Below are positions 27,162-36,744 of a DNA stretch of 58,058 nucleotides, piece after piece; within the stretch, counting starts at the first letter, position 1, and every line of letters starts with the position of its first letter. Source of the stretch: DAONJL01 sp035405645 [NCBI: bacterium] (lineage in GTDB: Bacteria > JAGOBX01 > DAONJL01). The stretch spans positions 1 through 58,058 of the forward strand of contig DAONJL010000007.1 of the NCBI GenBank assembly GCA_035405645.1, read 5' to 3'. The translations under genes and the position numbers were made by a program. Under the pieces are notes generated by a model. The model worked only from the letters and a program-made list of their open reading frames with translations, was not told the origin of the DNA and ran no database searches.

Positions 27162-28148
27162 ATGTTTTTTAATAAAAAAGTATGTGAATGGCAAAATTAT
27201 TTTTTTGAAAAAATATTACAAAAAAATTTCCAATCAAATCAACTTGAAAATAATCCTGATTTTTTATTATTTCTAAAAAAAAATTTTGTATTTGAAATTT
27301 TTTATTTTTTCTCAAACAATGAAAATTTCAGAGAAAAATTTAAAAAAGAATATTATTCAACAATTTTAAAAAATCAATTTTATTTAGAAACAATTAAAAA
27401 TTTATTTAGAAATTATTCTGATAAAATTGTGTTATTAAAAGGAATATCATTATTAACAACAATTTACAAAAACCATTTATCACGACATTTATCTGATATT
27501 GATATTTATGTAAATAATTATGATGATATCAAAAAATACTTAATTGAAAAAAATTTTAAACTTATTCATTCGCAGGTTAATTATATTGAGACATTCAGAA
27601 AAGAAAATTTAATAATTGATGTTCACATTGATTTAATAAATAAAAATCGAAATATCTGGCAATCAAAACTAATAAAATTAAATGAAAAAAAATTCTTAAA
27701 TGATAATTTAGTTAATATTGAAAATAATTTATTTAGATTAAATAATGAATTAGAATTAATTTATTTAATTTCACATTTATTTATTCATCATAATTTTTCA
27801 ATATTAAAATGGTCTGCTGATATTATACTTTATCTTAATACAATGAACCTAAATAAAAAAATACTAATTAATTTATTGAATAAAACTGATGTAAATATTT
27901 TTTATATATTTTTTACTTCCTATTATTTGAATTATATAAATAAAAAATTTATAATTGACAATTCTGCAAAAAAAAATATGATGTTTTCAATTATAAAAAA
28001 TAATAGATATTTATTGCATTTTTATTTTACAAAAAGTTTAAAGAAGAAATTAGGGTATATAATATTTGTTATTAAATATATATTAAGAAAAGAAAATTTT
28101 AACTATTATTTTAAATATATAAAATGGAAAATAAAAAAGAAAATTTAA
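27162..28148 (+). CDS. Nucleotidyltransferase-like protein (NTP_transf_5 type)
   Basis: 328 aa, cytoplasmic. The diagnostic part is V-L-L-K-G-I-S-L-L followed about 15 residues later by R-H-L-S-D-I-D-I-Y-V, then D-V-H-I-D-L. This is the L-K-G ... S-D-I-D pattern of the NTP_transf_5 family with the two-Asp metal site and a third acidic residue. Family members are often found in polysaccharide or peptide-modification loci, with substrates mostly undefined. Its 3' end overlaps prmC by 25 nt and it starts 2 nt after the MBL gene, so it is part of the same operon. Confidence 0.75.
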   Translation: MFFNKKVCEWQNYFFEKILQKNFQSNQLENNPDFLLFLKKNFVFEIFYFFSNNENFREKFKKEYYSTILKNQFYLETIKNLFRNYSDKIVLLKGISLLTTIYKNHLSRHLSDIDIYVNNYDDIKKYLIEKNFKLIHSQVNYIETFRKENLIIDVHIDLINKNRNIWQSKLIKLNEKKFLNDNLVNIENNLFRLNNELELIYLISHLFIHHNFSILKWSADIILYLNTMNLNKKILINLLNKTDVNIFYIFFTSYYLNYINKKFIIDNSAKKNMMFSIIKNNRYLLHFYFTKSLKKKLGYIIFVIKYILRKENFNYYFKYIKWKIKKKI

Positions 28149-29008
28149 CAATAGAAAAAATTTTAACTTTAACAACAGAATATTTTAAAAAGAATAATAT
28201 AGAAACAGCACAATTAGATGCTGAAATATTACTTGCTTATGTATTAAATATTGATAGAGTAAATTTATTTTCAAATTATCAAAGAATACTAACCGAAGAA
28301 GAAGTAAATAAATATAGAAATATAGTATTAAATCGGGCAAAGGGAATGCCAGTTGCCTATATAACAGGTGAAAAAGAATTTTATAATATCAGATTAAAAG
28401 TAAATGAAAATGTATTAATCCCACGACCAGAAACAGAATTATTAGTTGAAATTGCAATAAATTATTTTAAAGATAAGGCTCTACAAAAAATAAAAATTCT
28501 GGACATTGGGACTGGCAGTGGAAATATTAGTATTGCTCTTGCCAAAAATTTAACTAATGTAGAAATCTATGCTGTTGATATAAATGAAAATGCTTTAAAT
28601 ATTGTTTATGATAATATTATTAATAATGGTCTTCTTAATAAAATATATTTGAAAAAAAGTGATTTATTTGATTACTTTAAAAATAGTGATATTTTATTTG
28701 ATTTAATTATATCAAATCCACCATATATTTCAGAATCTGAAATTTCATTATTACCAAAATCAGTAATAAATTATGAACCTTATACAGCATTAATTGCAGG
28801 TAAAGAAGGCACAGAAATAATAGAAAAAATTTTGCATTCTGCTTATGATTATCTAAATAATAATGGTTTATTATTATTAGAAATTTCACCAAAAATCACA
28901 AATAAAATTATTAATTTATTAACAACAAAATTTAATTGTTATAAAAATTACGAGATAATAAAAGATTATTCACAATTAGATAGAGTATTAAAAATAATCA
29001 AAGAATAA
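28124..29008 (+). CDS. prmC: Release-factor glutamine methyltransferase
   Basis: Methylates the GGQ glutamine of peptide chain release factors using SAM. 294 aa, normal length. An N-terminal helical domain (about residues 1-85) is followed by P-R-P-E-T-E, the SAM motif I-L-D-I-G-T-G-S-G-N-I-S, V-D-I-N and the catalytic N-P-P-Y-I. prfA is not adjacent in this window. Its stop shares a base with the next start (TAATG). Confidence 0.95.
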   Translation: MENKKENLTIEKILTLTTEYFKKNNIETAQLDAEILLAYVLNIDRVNLFSNYQRILTEEEVNKYRNIVLNRAKGMPVAYITGEKEFYNIRLKVNENVLIPRPETELLVEIAINYFKDKALQKIKILDIGTGSGNISIALAKNLTNVEIYAVDINENALNIVYDNIINNGLLNKIYLKKSDLFDYFKNSDILFDLIISNPPYISESEISLLPKSVINYEPYTALIAGKEGTEIIEKILHSAYDYLNNNGLLLLEISPKITNKIINLLTTKFNCYKNYEIIKDYSQLDRVLKIIKE

Positions 29009-29637
29009 TGGAATATAAAATAATCCAGACTAAATCAGGTCATAAGTCAATTGAATTTTCATATAATAATCAACAAATAATTTTAAATGATAAAAATAAT
29101 CCATTATTAGAAGCAGAAGAAATATGTAAAAATATTTTTGAAAATTTGAATGTAAAATATTTACTTATAATTGGTTCAGATTTTTTCTATTTGCTTAAAA
29201 CAATTATTGAAAATGAAAAAATATATAATCAATTAGAAAAAATTATATTAATTGATTATTGGCAGGAATTAATAGATATATCAATCAAAGAATCACCAAA
29301 TAACTTTTTTTTAAATGATAAAAAGTTAGTAAAATTTTTTAATTCTTCTGTTGATGCTATAATAGATTTTTTTACATCAGCAAATATAAATTATAATTAT
29401 TTCAAAATATATGTAACAAAAGTCAGCGGCACAATTTATGAAAAAAATCAAAAAATATATAAATTATTAAAAGAACGAATATTAATAACAATACCACCAG
29501 ATTTATTTCAAATAACAAATCAATTAAAAAATTTAGGTGAAAAACTTGAATTAAATGATACAACATTAATAATTTTTTTAATGAATGAAATAATATCTAA
29601 ATTCGAAAGAAAAGATTTGAATTATGAATTGTTGTAA
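29008..29637 (+). CDS. Unknown protein, weakly Maf/DUF115-like
   Basis: 209 aa, soluble. L-L-I-I-G-S-D-F-F-Y-L-L followed by K-I-I-L-I-D-Y-W-Q-E-L resembles the Rossmann-like start seen in Maf/DUF115 (MptE-like) proteins linked to flagellin glycosylation, but the match is by eye and weak. It starts within the prmC stop (TAATG) and overlaps the downstream GT9 gene by 14 nt, so it is locked into this operon. A role in glycosylation with its neighbour is plausible only by context. Confidence 0.5.
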   Translation: MEYKIIQTKSGHKSIEFSYNNQQIILNDKNNPLLEAEEICKNIFENLNVKYLLIIGSDFFYLLKTIIENEKIYNQLEKIILIDYWQELIDISIKESPNNFFLNDKKLVKFFNSSVDAIIDFFTSANINYNYFKIYVTKVSGTIYEKNQKIYKLLKERILITIPPDLFQITNQLKNLGEKLELNDTTLIIFLMNEIISKFERKDLNYELL

Positions 29638-31120
29638 AAAAATATTAATAATAAAAATAAGTGCATTAGGAGATGTAATAAGAACAAATGGTTTTATAAA
29701 AACAATAAAAGAAAAAAAACCAGAAGCAGAAATATATTTTTTTACAAATGTATATTATAGTGAAATATTAAAATTATCACCTTACATAAAAGAAGTAATA
29801 AAATATCCAAGACATTTATTTGCAAATGTTATTTTTGATAACACAAAAAATTTTGAAGAAAAATACAGAATAATATATACATTTTTAAAAAATATTCAAA
29901 AAAATAATTTTGATGAAATATATGATTTTACAAATACAAATGAAAGTGTTTTTATTTCAACATTTTTAAGTAACTATCAATTTGAAAGAATAAATGGTTT
30001 TTATATAAATAAAAATTTCAATTTAAAAACACATTCAATTTATTGGCTACATTTTAATTATTTTTATGAAAAAGGAATTTTTTATCCTTTAACACATAAT
30101 CAATTTATAAAATTATTTATTTCAGACAAAATAAAAGAATGCAAAGGTAATTATATTATTGATGAGCAAATAAAATATAGAGTTAAAAAATTTTTATCAG
30201 ATAATAATGTAAATGAAAAAGAAAAAATATATACTATTCAAATTGGTGCAGCATCATCTAAACGGCGCTGGCAAAAAGATGAACTAATAAAATTTTTAAA
30301 ATATTTGAATACTATAAACAATAATCCACTTTTATTTATTGGTAGTGATATAGAATATAATTATATTGAAGAAATAATAAAAAGCGGTAAAATAAATGGT
30401 TTAAATTTATCAAATAAATTTAATCTAATTGAAATAGCGACATTAATCAGTTTATCAAATTTTTTATTTACAATGGATACTTGGGCAATGCATTGTGCTT
30501 CTGAATTTAATACTCCATTTCTTGTTCTTGAGTTTAATTATACTTTATTTCCAATTGGTTCAGTCGAATCTTATATTTACTATAAAAAAGAAATTTATGC
30601 TGAGGAAGTTATAAAAATTTTTGAAACCTTTTTTTTAAAAAATAAAAATTATACTAATGAATTAAATGGCACTCTTTTTTCTTACGATAATAATATAATC
30701 TATAAATATAATCCAATTATAAATAATTTATCAGAGAATGAAATATTAAATCAAATTGAAGGTATTATTTATTTAATCTCTTTTCTTGAAACTTTTAAAA
30801 TTCAAGTTAATATAAATTTTGATGATGCTTTATATACAATAAAAAAAATTTTAAAAAGCAATGTAAATTATAACGATTTTATTGAAAATTCAATAACAAA
30901 TATAAATTTTGATTTGGAAAATTTTATTAATGATTTAATAAATAATACTTTTATAGATAGAATAAAAAATTACAGAAATAAAAAATATTTTTTTATAGAT
31001 TTATTTCTCTTAAATAATGTGCTTGATGAAAAATTTTATATACCAGATGTAGTACAAAAACAGCAAAATTATTTGTATAAAATAATTGAAAATTATACAA
31101 AATTAAAAGAACAAATTTAA
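29624..31120 (+). CDS. GT9 (heptosyltransferase-family) glycosyltransferase with C-terminal extension
   Basis: 498 aa. The N-terminal half starts I-L-I-I-K-I-S-A-L-G-D-V-I, the classic GT9 opening. The donor-binding half has I-Q-I-G-A-A-S-S-K-R-R-W and the late M-D-T-W-A-M-H motif (family G/D-x-x-x-x-H). GT9 enzymes add heptose or related sugars to lipopolysaccharide core. They are usually about 330-380 aa; here about 140-170 residues follow (from about 340), Asn/Ile-rich and helical, with no recognised domain. The acceptor is unknown. Confidence 0.85.
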   Translation: MNCCKKILIIKISALGDVIRTNGFIKTIKEKKPEAEIYFFTNVYYSEILKLSPYIKEVIKYPRHLFANVIFDNTKNFEEKYRIIYTFLKNIQKNNFDEIYDFTNTNESVFISTFLSNYQFERINGFYINKNFNLKTHSIYWLHFNYFYEKGIFYPLTHNQFIKLFISDKIKECKGNYIIDEQIKYRVKKFLSDNNVNEKEKIYTIQIGAASSKRRWQKDELIKFLKYLNTINNNPLLFIGSDIEYNYIEEIIKSGKINGLNLSNKFNLIEIATLISLSNFLFTMDTWAMHCASEFNTPFLVLEFNYTLFPIGSVESYIYYKKEIYAEEVIKIFETFFLKNKNYTNELNGTLFSYDNNIIYKYNPIINNLSENEILNQIEGIIYLISFLETFKIQVNINFDDALYTIKKILKSNVNYNDFIENSITNINFDLENFINDLINNTFIDRIKNYRNKKYFFIDLFLLNNVLDEKFYIPDVVQKQQNYLYKIIENYTKLKEQI

Positions 31121-31157
31121 TATTGATTTTTTTATTTCATTTTGTTATAACAAAAAT

Positions 31158-32642
31158 ATGGCAAATAATTTAGAAACATTCAAACTATTTAATATTGATT
31201 ATTTTGATGAAATAAATATAGGCGAGATAAATCTAAGTAAAGAAGTATTACAAAAATTAGACGAAAAATTTCTACGAGATAATAAAATAGTTCCATTTTA
31301 TGAAGATGAAAAAATCATAAAAATATTTATTTCAAATCCAACAAGTTTAAAAATAGCCGAACAATTCCAATATATATTTAATAAAGAAATACAAATATTT
31401 GGAACAGATGAAGAAAATATCATAAAAATATTAAATAATATATTAGAAAAAAAATTAGAAGAAGAAAAAACAGAAATCGAAGTAGAAAATATTACAGAAA
31501 GTGGACAATATGAAATACAGGATATATTAGAAAAGGCAAATGAAGTTCCAATAATAAAATGGGTAAATTCAATAATACAGAAAGCAATATATAAAAATGC
31601 TTCTGATATACATATAGAACCACAAGAACAAAAAATAAATGTTCGATTACGAATTGATGGAGTATTATACGAAGAAGAAGTATTACCAAAAAATTTTTTA
31701 CAACCAATAATTTCACGAATCAAAATAATGTCAAAATTAGATATAGCAGAGCAACGCTTACCACAAGATGGAAAAATACGAATAAAATCATCGGATAAAG
31801 AATTTGATATTCGTGTTTCATTTTTACCAACAATTTTTGGCGAACGAGTAGTTTTAAGATTACTTGATAAAAATCAACAATTTTTAGCATTTGAAGAATT
31901 AGGTTTTTTAAAAGAAGATTTAGAAATAATAAATAAAATATTAAGTTATAAAAATGGGGTGGTGTTTATAACAGGACCAACAGGCAGTGGAAAAACAACT
32001 ACATTGTATTCATTTTTAATGAAGTTGAAAAACAATAAAAATAATATTATTACAATTGAAGATCCTGTTGAATACCAATTAAATGGTATCAGTCAAATGA
32101 ATGTCAAACCAGAAATAAATTTAACATTTGCAAAAGGATTACGACATATATTAAGACAGGACCCTGATATAATTATGATAGGTGAAGTGCGTGATTTAGA
32201 GACTGCTGAAATTGCAGTTCGTGCATCACTTACAGGTCATCTTGTTTTTTCTACACTTCATACTAATGATGCAGTTAGTGCAATTACACGATTAATTGAT
32301 ATGGGCATACCATCATATCTGATAGCATCATCATTGCGTGCTGTAATTGCTCAACGATTAATAAGAAAATTATGTCCATATTGTAAAATAAAAGAAAATA
32401 ACATTTATAAAAGTAATGGTTGTGAAAAATGTAATAATATAGGTTATAAAGGACGCATTGGTATTTTTGAAATTCTTTTCATTGATGATAAAATAGCAGA
32501 TTTATTTCATTATAATTATTATGAAAATAAATTAAAAGAATATTTAATAAGTAAAAATTTTAAAACACTATATTTAGATGGGCTAAAAAAAGTTGAAATG
32601 GGAATAACAACAAGAGAAGAATTATTAAATGTGATATATTAA
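31158..32642 (+). CDS. PilB/GspE-family type II secretion or type IV pilus assembly ATPase
   Basis: Hexameric motor ATPase, 494 aa. An N-terminal MshEN-like domain (about residues 20-100) is followed by the catalytic domain with R-L-R-I-D-G, Walker A G-P-T-G-S-G-K-T (about 273-280), Walker B I-I-M-I-G-E-V-R-D, the His box T-L-H-T-N-D-A, and a zinc-like tetracysteine C-x2-C-x13-C-x2-C in the C-terminal domain. The remaining pilus or secretion genes are not in the window, so pilus versus T2SS cannot be decided. The neighbouring genes are unrelated, suggesting dispersed pilus genes. Confidence 0.93.
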   Translation: MANNLETFKLFNIDYFDEINIGEINLSKEVLQKLDEKFLRDNKIVPFYEDEKIIKIFISNPTSLKIAEQFQYIFNKEIQIFGTDEENIIKILNNILEKKLEEEKTEIEVENITESGQYEIQDILEKANEVPIIKWVNSIIQKAIYKNASDIHIEPQEQKINVRLRIDGVLYEEEVLPKNFLQPIISRIKIMSKLDIAEQRLPQDGKIRIKSSDKEFDIRVSFLPTIFGERVVLRLLDKNQQFLAFEELGFLKEDLEIINKILSYKNGVVFITGPTGSGKTTTLYSFLMKLKNNKNNIITIEDPVEYQLNGISQMNVKPEINLTFAKGLRHILRQDPDIIMIGEVRDLETAEIAVRASLTGHLVFSTLHTNDAVSAITRLIDMGIPSYLIASSLRAVIAQRLIRKLCPYCKIKENNIYKSNGCEKCNNIGYKGRIGIFEILFIDDKIADLFHYNYYENKLKEYLISKNFKTLYLDGLKKVEMGITTREELLNVIY

Positions 32643-32645
32643 ATT

Positions 32646-33347
32646 ATGAAAATAAAATTAATTGGTTTTGATTTATATAAAACATTACTACAAATAGAAA
32701 CAGATTATGAAAATGATATAACATATTATTCTTTTTGTGAATATTTAAAAAATGATTATCAAATTGAAATAAATTATCTTGATTTTAAAAAAAGGTATTT
32801 AGATGAATATTATGAAACAACAAAAAAATTAAAAGAAGGTGAAGAATATAGATCATTTAATATTTTCAAAAAAATATTTCCTGAAATAGAGGAAACAAAA
32901 TTAAAAGAAATAATTTATAAATTTAGAGTAGCAGCACGAAATTTAATCAGAATAGAAAAAGATACAAAAGAGATATTAAAATATTTAAAAGAAAAATATC
33001 ATTTAATATTATTGACAAATGCGCAATATGAATATACAATGCCAGAAATTAAAATGTTCGGATTGCAAAATTATTTTGAAAAGATATATATATCATCAGA
33101 ATATGGCATAAAAAAGCCGGCAAAAAATTTTTTTGATTTAGTTTTTAAAGATTTTAAAGGCATAAAAGAAAAAGAAGCAGTATATATAGGCGATGATTTT
33201 ATAGCAGATATAAAAGGTGCAATTAATGCGAATTGGCGAGCAATATGGCTTAAAAATGATGATAACGATAAAATGATAGATGAAAAATATAGAAAAAAAA
33301 TTTTTAAGGTTATTAATAATTTAAATGAATTAAGATATATTTTATAA
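32646..33347 (+). CDS. HAD-superfamily hydrolase
   Basis: 233 aa. The first motif reads G-F-D-L-Y-K-T-L, where a Dx(D/Y)xT-type motif keeps the nucleophile Asp but has Tyr at the +2 position, as in the haloacid dehalogenase subclass. Motif II is L-L-T-N-A, motif III is K-K-P and motif IV is Y-I-G-D-D-F-I-A-D. A helical cap is inserted after motif I. Probably a small-molecule phosphatase or dehalogenase-like enzyme. It starts 3 nt after the ATPase gene. Confidence 0.88.
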   Translation: MKIKLIGFDLYKTLLQIETDYENDITYYSFCEYLKNDYQIEINYLDFKKRYLDEYYETTKKLKEGEEYRSFNIFKKIFPEIEETKLKEIIYKFRVAARNLIRIEKDTKEILKYLKEKYHLILLTNAQYEYTMPEIKMFGLQNYFEKIYISSEYGIKKPAKNFFDLVFKDFKGIKEKEAVYIGDDFIADIKGAINANWRAIWLKNDDNDKMIDEKYRKKIFKVINNLNELRYIL

Positions 33348-33366
33348 ATACAAAGGAGGCAAGATA

Positions 33367-34110
33367 ATGTTTAAAAAATTCTCTTTTTTATTTATTTTTA
33401 TTCTCGTAATTTTTAATTCTTATGTTTTTTCAAAAAATTATTTTACAGTTAAAGCACGAGATTTAGAATTTGTAAATGTAACAGAATTTGAATTTACAAC
33501 AGGAATAGAAAAATATAGAAAAAGTGATTATATGCCAGAAATAGGAAGCGTTCCATTTAAAGTTAGTTATGGCTTAATGCAAAATTTCGAAGTTGGAGTA
33601 AAATTGCCATATTCATTTTTTCGCAATAGTGATGATGGATTAAGTGATTTATATTTATATCAAAAATTCAGATTTATAGAAGAATCAGCAGATTTTCCAA
33701 TGATTAGTGGTGGCTTTGGTTTAGAGTTTCCAACTGGTGAATTTAAAAGTGATTCAATTCCTTCATTTAATAATAAAGTTGATTTTGATTTATTTATTGG
33801 TGCTGGCAAATTATTTAAAAATTATGGTAATTTATATTTATCAACAATAATTGGCGTTAATTTTATTGGTGGTGGTGATTACACACAATTTGAATATAAT
33901 TTGTGTGCAAGTAAAGAATTTACTTCCAAAATAAAATTATCATTAGAATTAAATGGAGAAAAGAATAAATTATATAATAATCTATATTTAACACCGGGCA
34001 TAATATTAAAACCACTCGAAACTTTAGGCTTAAAATTTGGCACACCATTTGGTTTGTCAGACGATGCGTATGATTATGGTTTTATTTTAAATATTTCAAA
34101 TACTTTTTAA
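33367..34110 (+). CDS. Outer-membrane beta-barrel protein
   Basis: 247 aa with signal peptide (about residues 1-21, cleavage near V-F-S-K). The mature part alternates polar and hydrophobic residues in about 12 amphipathic strands with Gly/Asn turns and ends in Phe (N-T-F), the usual barrel C-terminal signal. The pattern L-E-F-P-T-G-E-F-K-S and S-L-E-L-N-G-E looks like the 'transporter, MetA-pathway of phenol degradation' barrel family. Function unknown. A strong AAAGGAGG site precedes the ATG. Confidence 0.8.
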   Translation: MFKKFSFLFIFILVIFNSYVFSKNYFTVKARDLEFVNVTEFEFTTGIEKYRKSDYMPEIGSVPFKVSYGLMQNFEVGVKLPYSFFRNSDDGLSDLYLYQKFRFIEESADFPMISGGFGLEFPTGEFKSDSIPSFNNKVDFDLFIGAGKLFKNYGNLYLSTIIGVNFIGGGDYTQFEYNLCASKEFTSKIKLSLELNGEKNKLYNNLYLTPGIILKPLETLGLKFGTPFGLSDDAYDYGFILNISNTF

Positions 34111-34128
34111 TAAAACGGAGAAATAAAT

Positions 34129-34815
34129 ATGTCTATTATGTTTGAAGAAAAAGATGATTTTATAGGTAAAGCAATAAAGTTATATAAAACAAATCCACAA
34201 AAATTTAAATCAATACTTACACTTGTTATTATTAGTTTGCTAATTATTTTTTTCATATCAATTCATATAAAAAGAAAAAAAGAAGAAATTAAAAATGCAT
34301 ATATAGAAGCAGGATTAATTTACAATCAGGAATTAAATTCTGATACACCTTATTATGATAGGATTATTGGTGCTTATAAAAAAGTTGTTGATTTAAATCC
34401 ATCAAAAAATTATTTGGTTGATGCATATTTAACATTAGGTGATTGTTATTCTAATCAAAAAGATTTCGAAAAAGCAATTGAATATTATGATAAAGCAATT
34501 TCAATATTAAAAAAAGATGATTATTTATACTATCAGGCATTATTATCAAAAGCAAATGTATATAATGAGAACAATAATGAGACTACAGCAATAACAATTT
34601 ATGGTGAAATATATAATTCAGAAAAAACGCCACAATCTTTTAAAAATGAAGCAGGATTAAATTTAGCGTATATTAAAGAAAAACAAAATGAAATAGAAGA
34701 AAGCAAAAATATATATAAAAAAATATACGAACAAAATAAAGATAATATGTGGCAAAAAATTGCACTAATGAATATTCAGCGTGTCGAAGCATTAAATGAA
34801 ATAAGTAATAAATAA
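34129..34815 (+). CDS. Membrane-anchored TPR protein (YfgM/BamD-like layout)
   Basis: 228 aa: a short cytoplasmic N-terminus, one membrane helix (about residues 27-47), then three to four TPR units outside (Y-L-T-L-G-D-C-Y-S, F-E-K-A-I-E-Y-Y-D-K-A-I). The order resembles YfgM, which partners PpiD at the translocon, and a PpiD-like protein is encoded in this window. The link is an inference. An ACGGAG site precedes the ATG. The stop overlaps the rsmB start (TAATG). Confidence 0.75.
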   Translation: MSIMFEEKDDFIGKAIKLYKTNPQKFKSILTLVIISLLIIFFISIHIKRKKEEIKNAYIEAGLIYNQELNSDTPYYDRIIGAYKKVVDLNPSKNYLVDAYLTLGDCYSNQKDFEKAIEYYDKAISILKKDDYLYYQALLSKANVYNENNNETTAITIYGEIYNSEKTPQSFKNEAGLNLAYIKEKQNEIEESKNIYKKIYEQNKDNMWQKIALMNIQRVEALNEISNK

Positions 34816-36155
34816 TGTCTTTATCAACAGGCTTAGAAGTAAGAAAACAAATAATAAAATTTTTAGTTTCATATAAATTCCAACATTTTGATAAAGTATT
34901 TAATCAATTTTTTCCTGATAATTATTTTGCTAATATTAAATATTCAATTTTATTTAGCCTAAAAAATTATATAAGAAATTATTTATTAATAAATTATTAT
35001 TTTAAGAGCCTTATAAAAAAACCTGATAAATTACCTGATATAATAATACATATAATTAAATTTGGTCTATTTCAATTATCATTTCAAACAAAAATTCCAG
35101 ATTATTCAATAATAAATGAAAGTGTAGAACTAACAAAAATATTTAAAATAAGTGGATTATCAAAATTAGTAAATGGAGTATTAAGAAATTTTTTAAAAGA
35201 AAAAGAAGCACTTGATAAAAAATTAAATGAAAATAATTTAAAAAATATATCAATCAAATATTCATTTCCAGAATGGTTAATCAAGCGTTGGGAAAAACAA
35301 TTTCAAAAAAATGAACTATTAAAATTATTAGAATTTTATAATCAAATGGATTTTAAAATATCAATATGTATATTGTTTAATAAAGAAAATTTTTTAAAGC
35401 AATTAGATGAAAATAAAATAAATTATTTTACATCAGATTATTTCAATGAAATAATATATTTAGAATCAACAAAAGAAATAATAAATAATCCAAAAATATC
35501 AGAAAATCAATATATAATAATTGATGAGAGTTCAATATTACCAATATATTTTTTTAATTTTCAAAAACCAGAAAAATATAATTTTTTAGAAGTAGGTGCA
35601 TTTCCTGGTGGAAAAAGTGTTTTAATAAATAGTAAAATACCTGATAATTGTGAACTTTATTTAATAGATAAAAATCCAGAAAAAAAAGAAAAATTTTTAT
35701 ATAATCAAAAAAGATATTCAATTAAATATAAAGAATTAATTATAAATGATTTTTTAAAAACAGAATTTAAAATAAAATTTGAAAAAATATTAATAGATTC
35801 ACCGTGTTCTGCATTAGGCACAATAAGAAAAAATCCAGAAATAAAATTAAACAGGCAAAATAGTGATATACAAAAAATAGCAACATTACAATATGAATTA
35901 TTAGAGAAAGGAATAAACATATTAAAAGAAGGCGGTGAACTTGTTTATTCGATTTGTAGTTTTGAAAAAGAAGAAACAAAAGAAGTAATAAAGAGATTAT
36001 TAAGTAAAAATAAAAATATTGAGTTAAGTGAAGAAAATAATTTGCCTGAAATGCTAAAAGAAAAATTAGTTTATAATTCTGGTTATTATTGTTATCCATT
36101 TAAAACAGAAATACCAGGCTTTTTTATAGCCAAAATAATTAAGAAAAATAATTGA
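34815..36155 (+). CDS. rsmB: 16S rRNA m5C967 methyltransferase (RsmB/NOL1-NOP2 family)
   Basis: 446 aa. An NusB-like RNA-binding N-terminus (about residues 5-140) is followed by the SAM methyltransferase domain. Motif I G-A-F-P-G-G-K (the family usually has A-A-P-G-G-K), D-S-P-C-S-A-L-G-T-I-R-K-N-P and the catalytic-cysteine motif Y-S-I-C-S-F-E-K-E-E. Residues match the family; motif I is slightly divergent. Ends with TGA. Confidence 0.92.
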   Translation: MSLSTGLEVRKQIIKFLVSYKFQHFDKVFNQFFPDNYFANIKYSILFSLKNYIRNYLLINYYFKSLIKKPDKLPDIIIHIIKFGLFQLSFQTKIPDYSIINESVELTKIFKISGLSKLVNGVLRNFLKEKEALDKKLNENNLKNISIKYSFPEWLIKRWEKQFQKNELLKLLEFYNQMDFKISICILFNKENFLKQLDENKINYFTSDYFNEIIYLESTKEIINNPKISENQYIIIDESSILPIYFFNFQKPEKYNFLEVGAFPGGKSVLINSKIPDNCELYLIDKNPEKKEKFLYNQKRYSIKYKELIINDFLKTEFKIKFEKILIDSPCSALGTIRKNPEIKLNRQNSDIQKIATLQYELLEKGINILKEGGELVYSICSFEKEETKEVIKRLLSKNKNIELSEENNLPEMLKEKLVYNSGYYCYPFKTEIPGFFIAKIIKKNN

Positions 36156-36188
36156 CATATTTTATTTTTTAAAATTATATAATTTTTA

Positions 36189-36662
36189 ATGGTAAGAAAA
36201 ATTTTATTTGTTTGCACAGGTAATACATGTCGCAGTCCAATGGCACAATTTTACTTTACAAAAAAAATCAAAGAATTAAATATAAAAGATGTAAGTGCTG
36301 ATTCTGCTGGTATATATTGTTTTAATATAAGTAATACTTTATCCCCAAACACAATTGAAGTTTTAAAAGAAATAGGAATAAATGCTGAAAATTATAAGCC
36401 AAAAAATATAACTGATGAAATGCTTATAAATTTTGATTTAATATTAACAATGAGTAATTCACATAAAGAATTATTAGTAAAATATTGTCCAGAACATAAA
36501 GATAAAATATTTACATTAGTAGAATTTAGTTGTATGGATAATGAGATAAAAGAAATAGATGACCCATTTGGTGGTAGTATTGAGACATATAGGAAAACAT
36601 TAAATATAATCTGTAAATGCATTGACAAATTAATTAAAGAATTAAAATTATTACCTGAATAA
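36189..36662 (+). CDS. Low-molecular-weight protein-tyrosine phosphatase / arsenate-reductase-like
   Basis: 157 aa. P-loop C-T-G-N-T-C-R-S with nucleophile Cys9 and Arg15 at the N-terminus, and the general-acid motif D-D-P-F-G-G near residue 120. Complete catalytic set. Many bacterial members act on tyrosine kinases of polysaccharide export or on phosphoarginine. A CpsB-like phosphatase is also in the window, but no tyrosine kinase is. Arsenate reduction (ArsC-like) is an alternative. Confidence 0.88.
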   Translation: MVRKILFVCTGNTCRSPMAQFYFTKKIKELNIKDVSADSAGIYCFNISNTLSPNTIEVLKEIGINAENYKPKNITDEMLINFDLILTMSNSHKELLVKYCPEHKDKIFTLVEFSCMDNEIKEIDDPFGGSIETYRKTLNIICKCIDKLIKELKLLPE

Positions 36663-36744
36663 TTTTTAGCATATTAATATTTCCTTATTTTTTAAAAAAT
36701 GAATAGTTTAAAATCAGAGATAAAATTTACGATTATTAAAAATA

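Noticed and set aside
36392-36628. 78-aa minus-strand frame
   Set aside because: Antisense to the phosphatase gene with no supporting signal.
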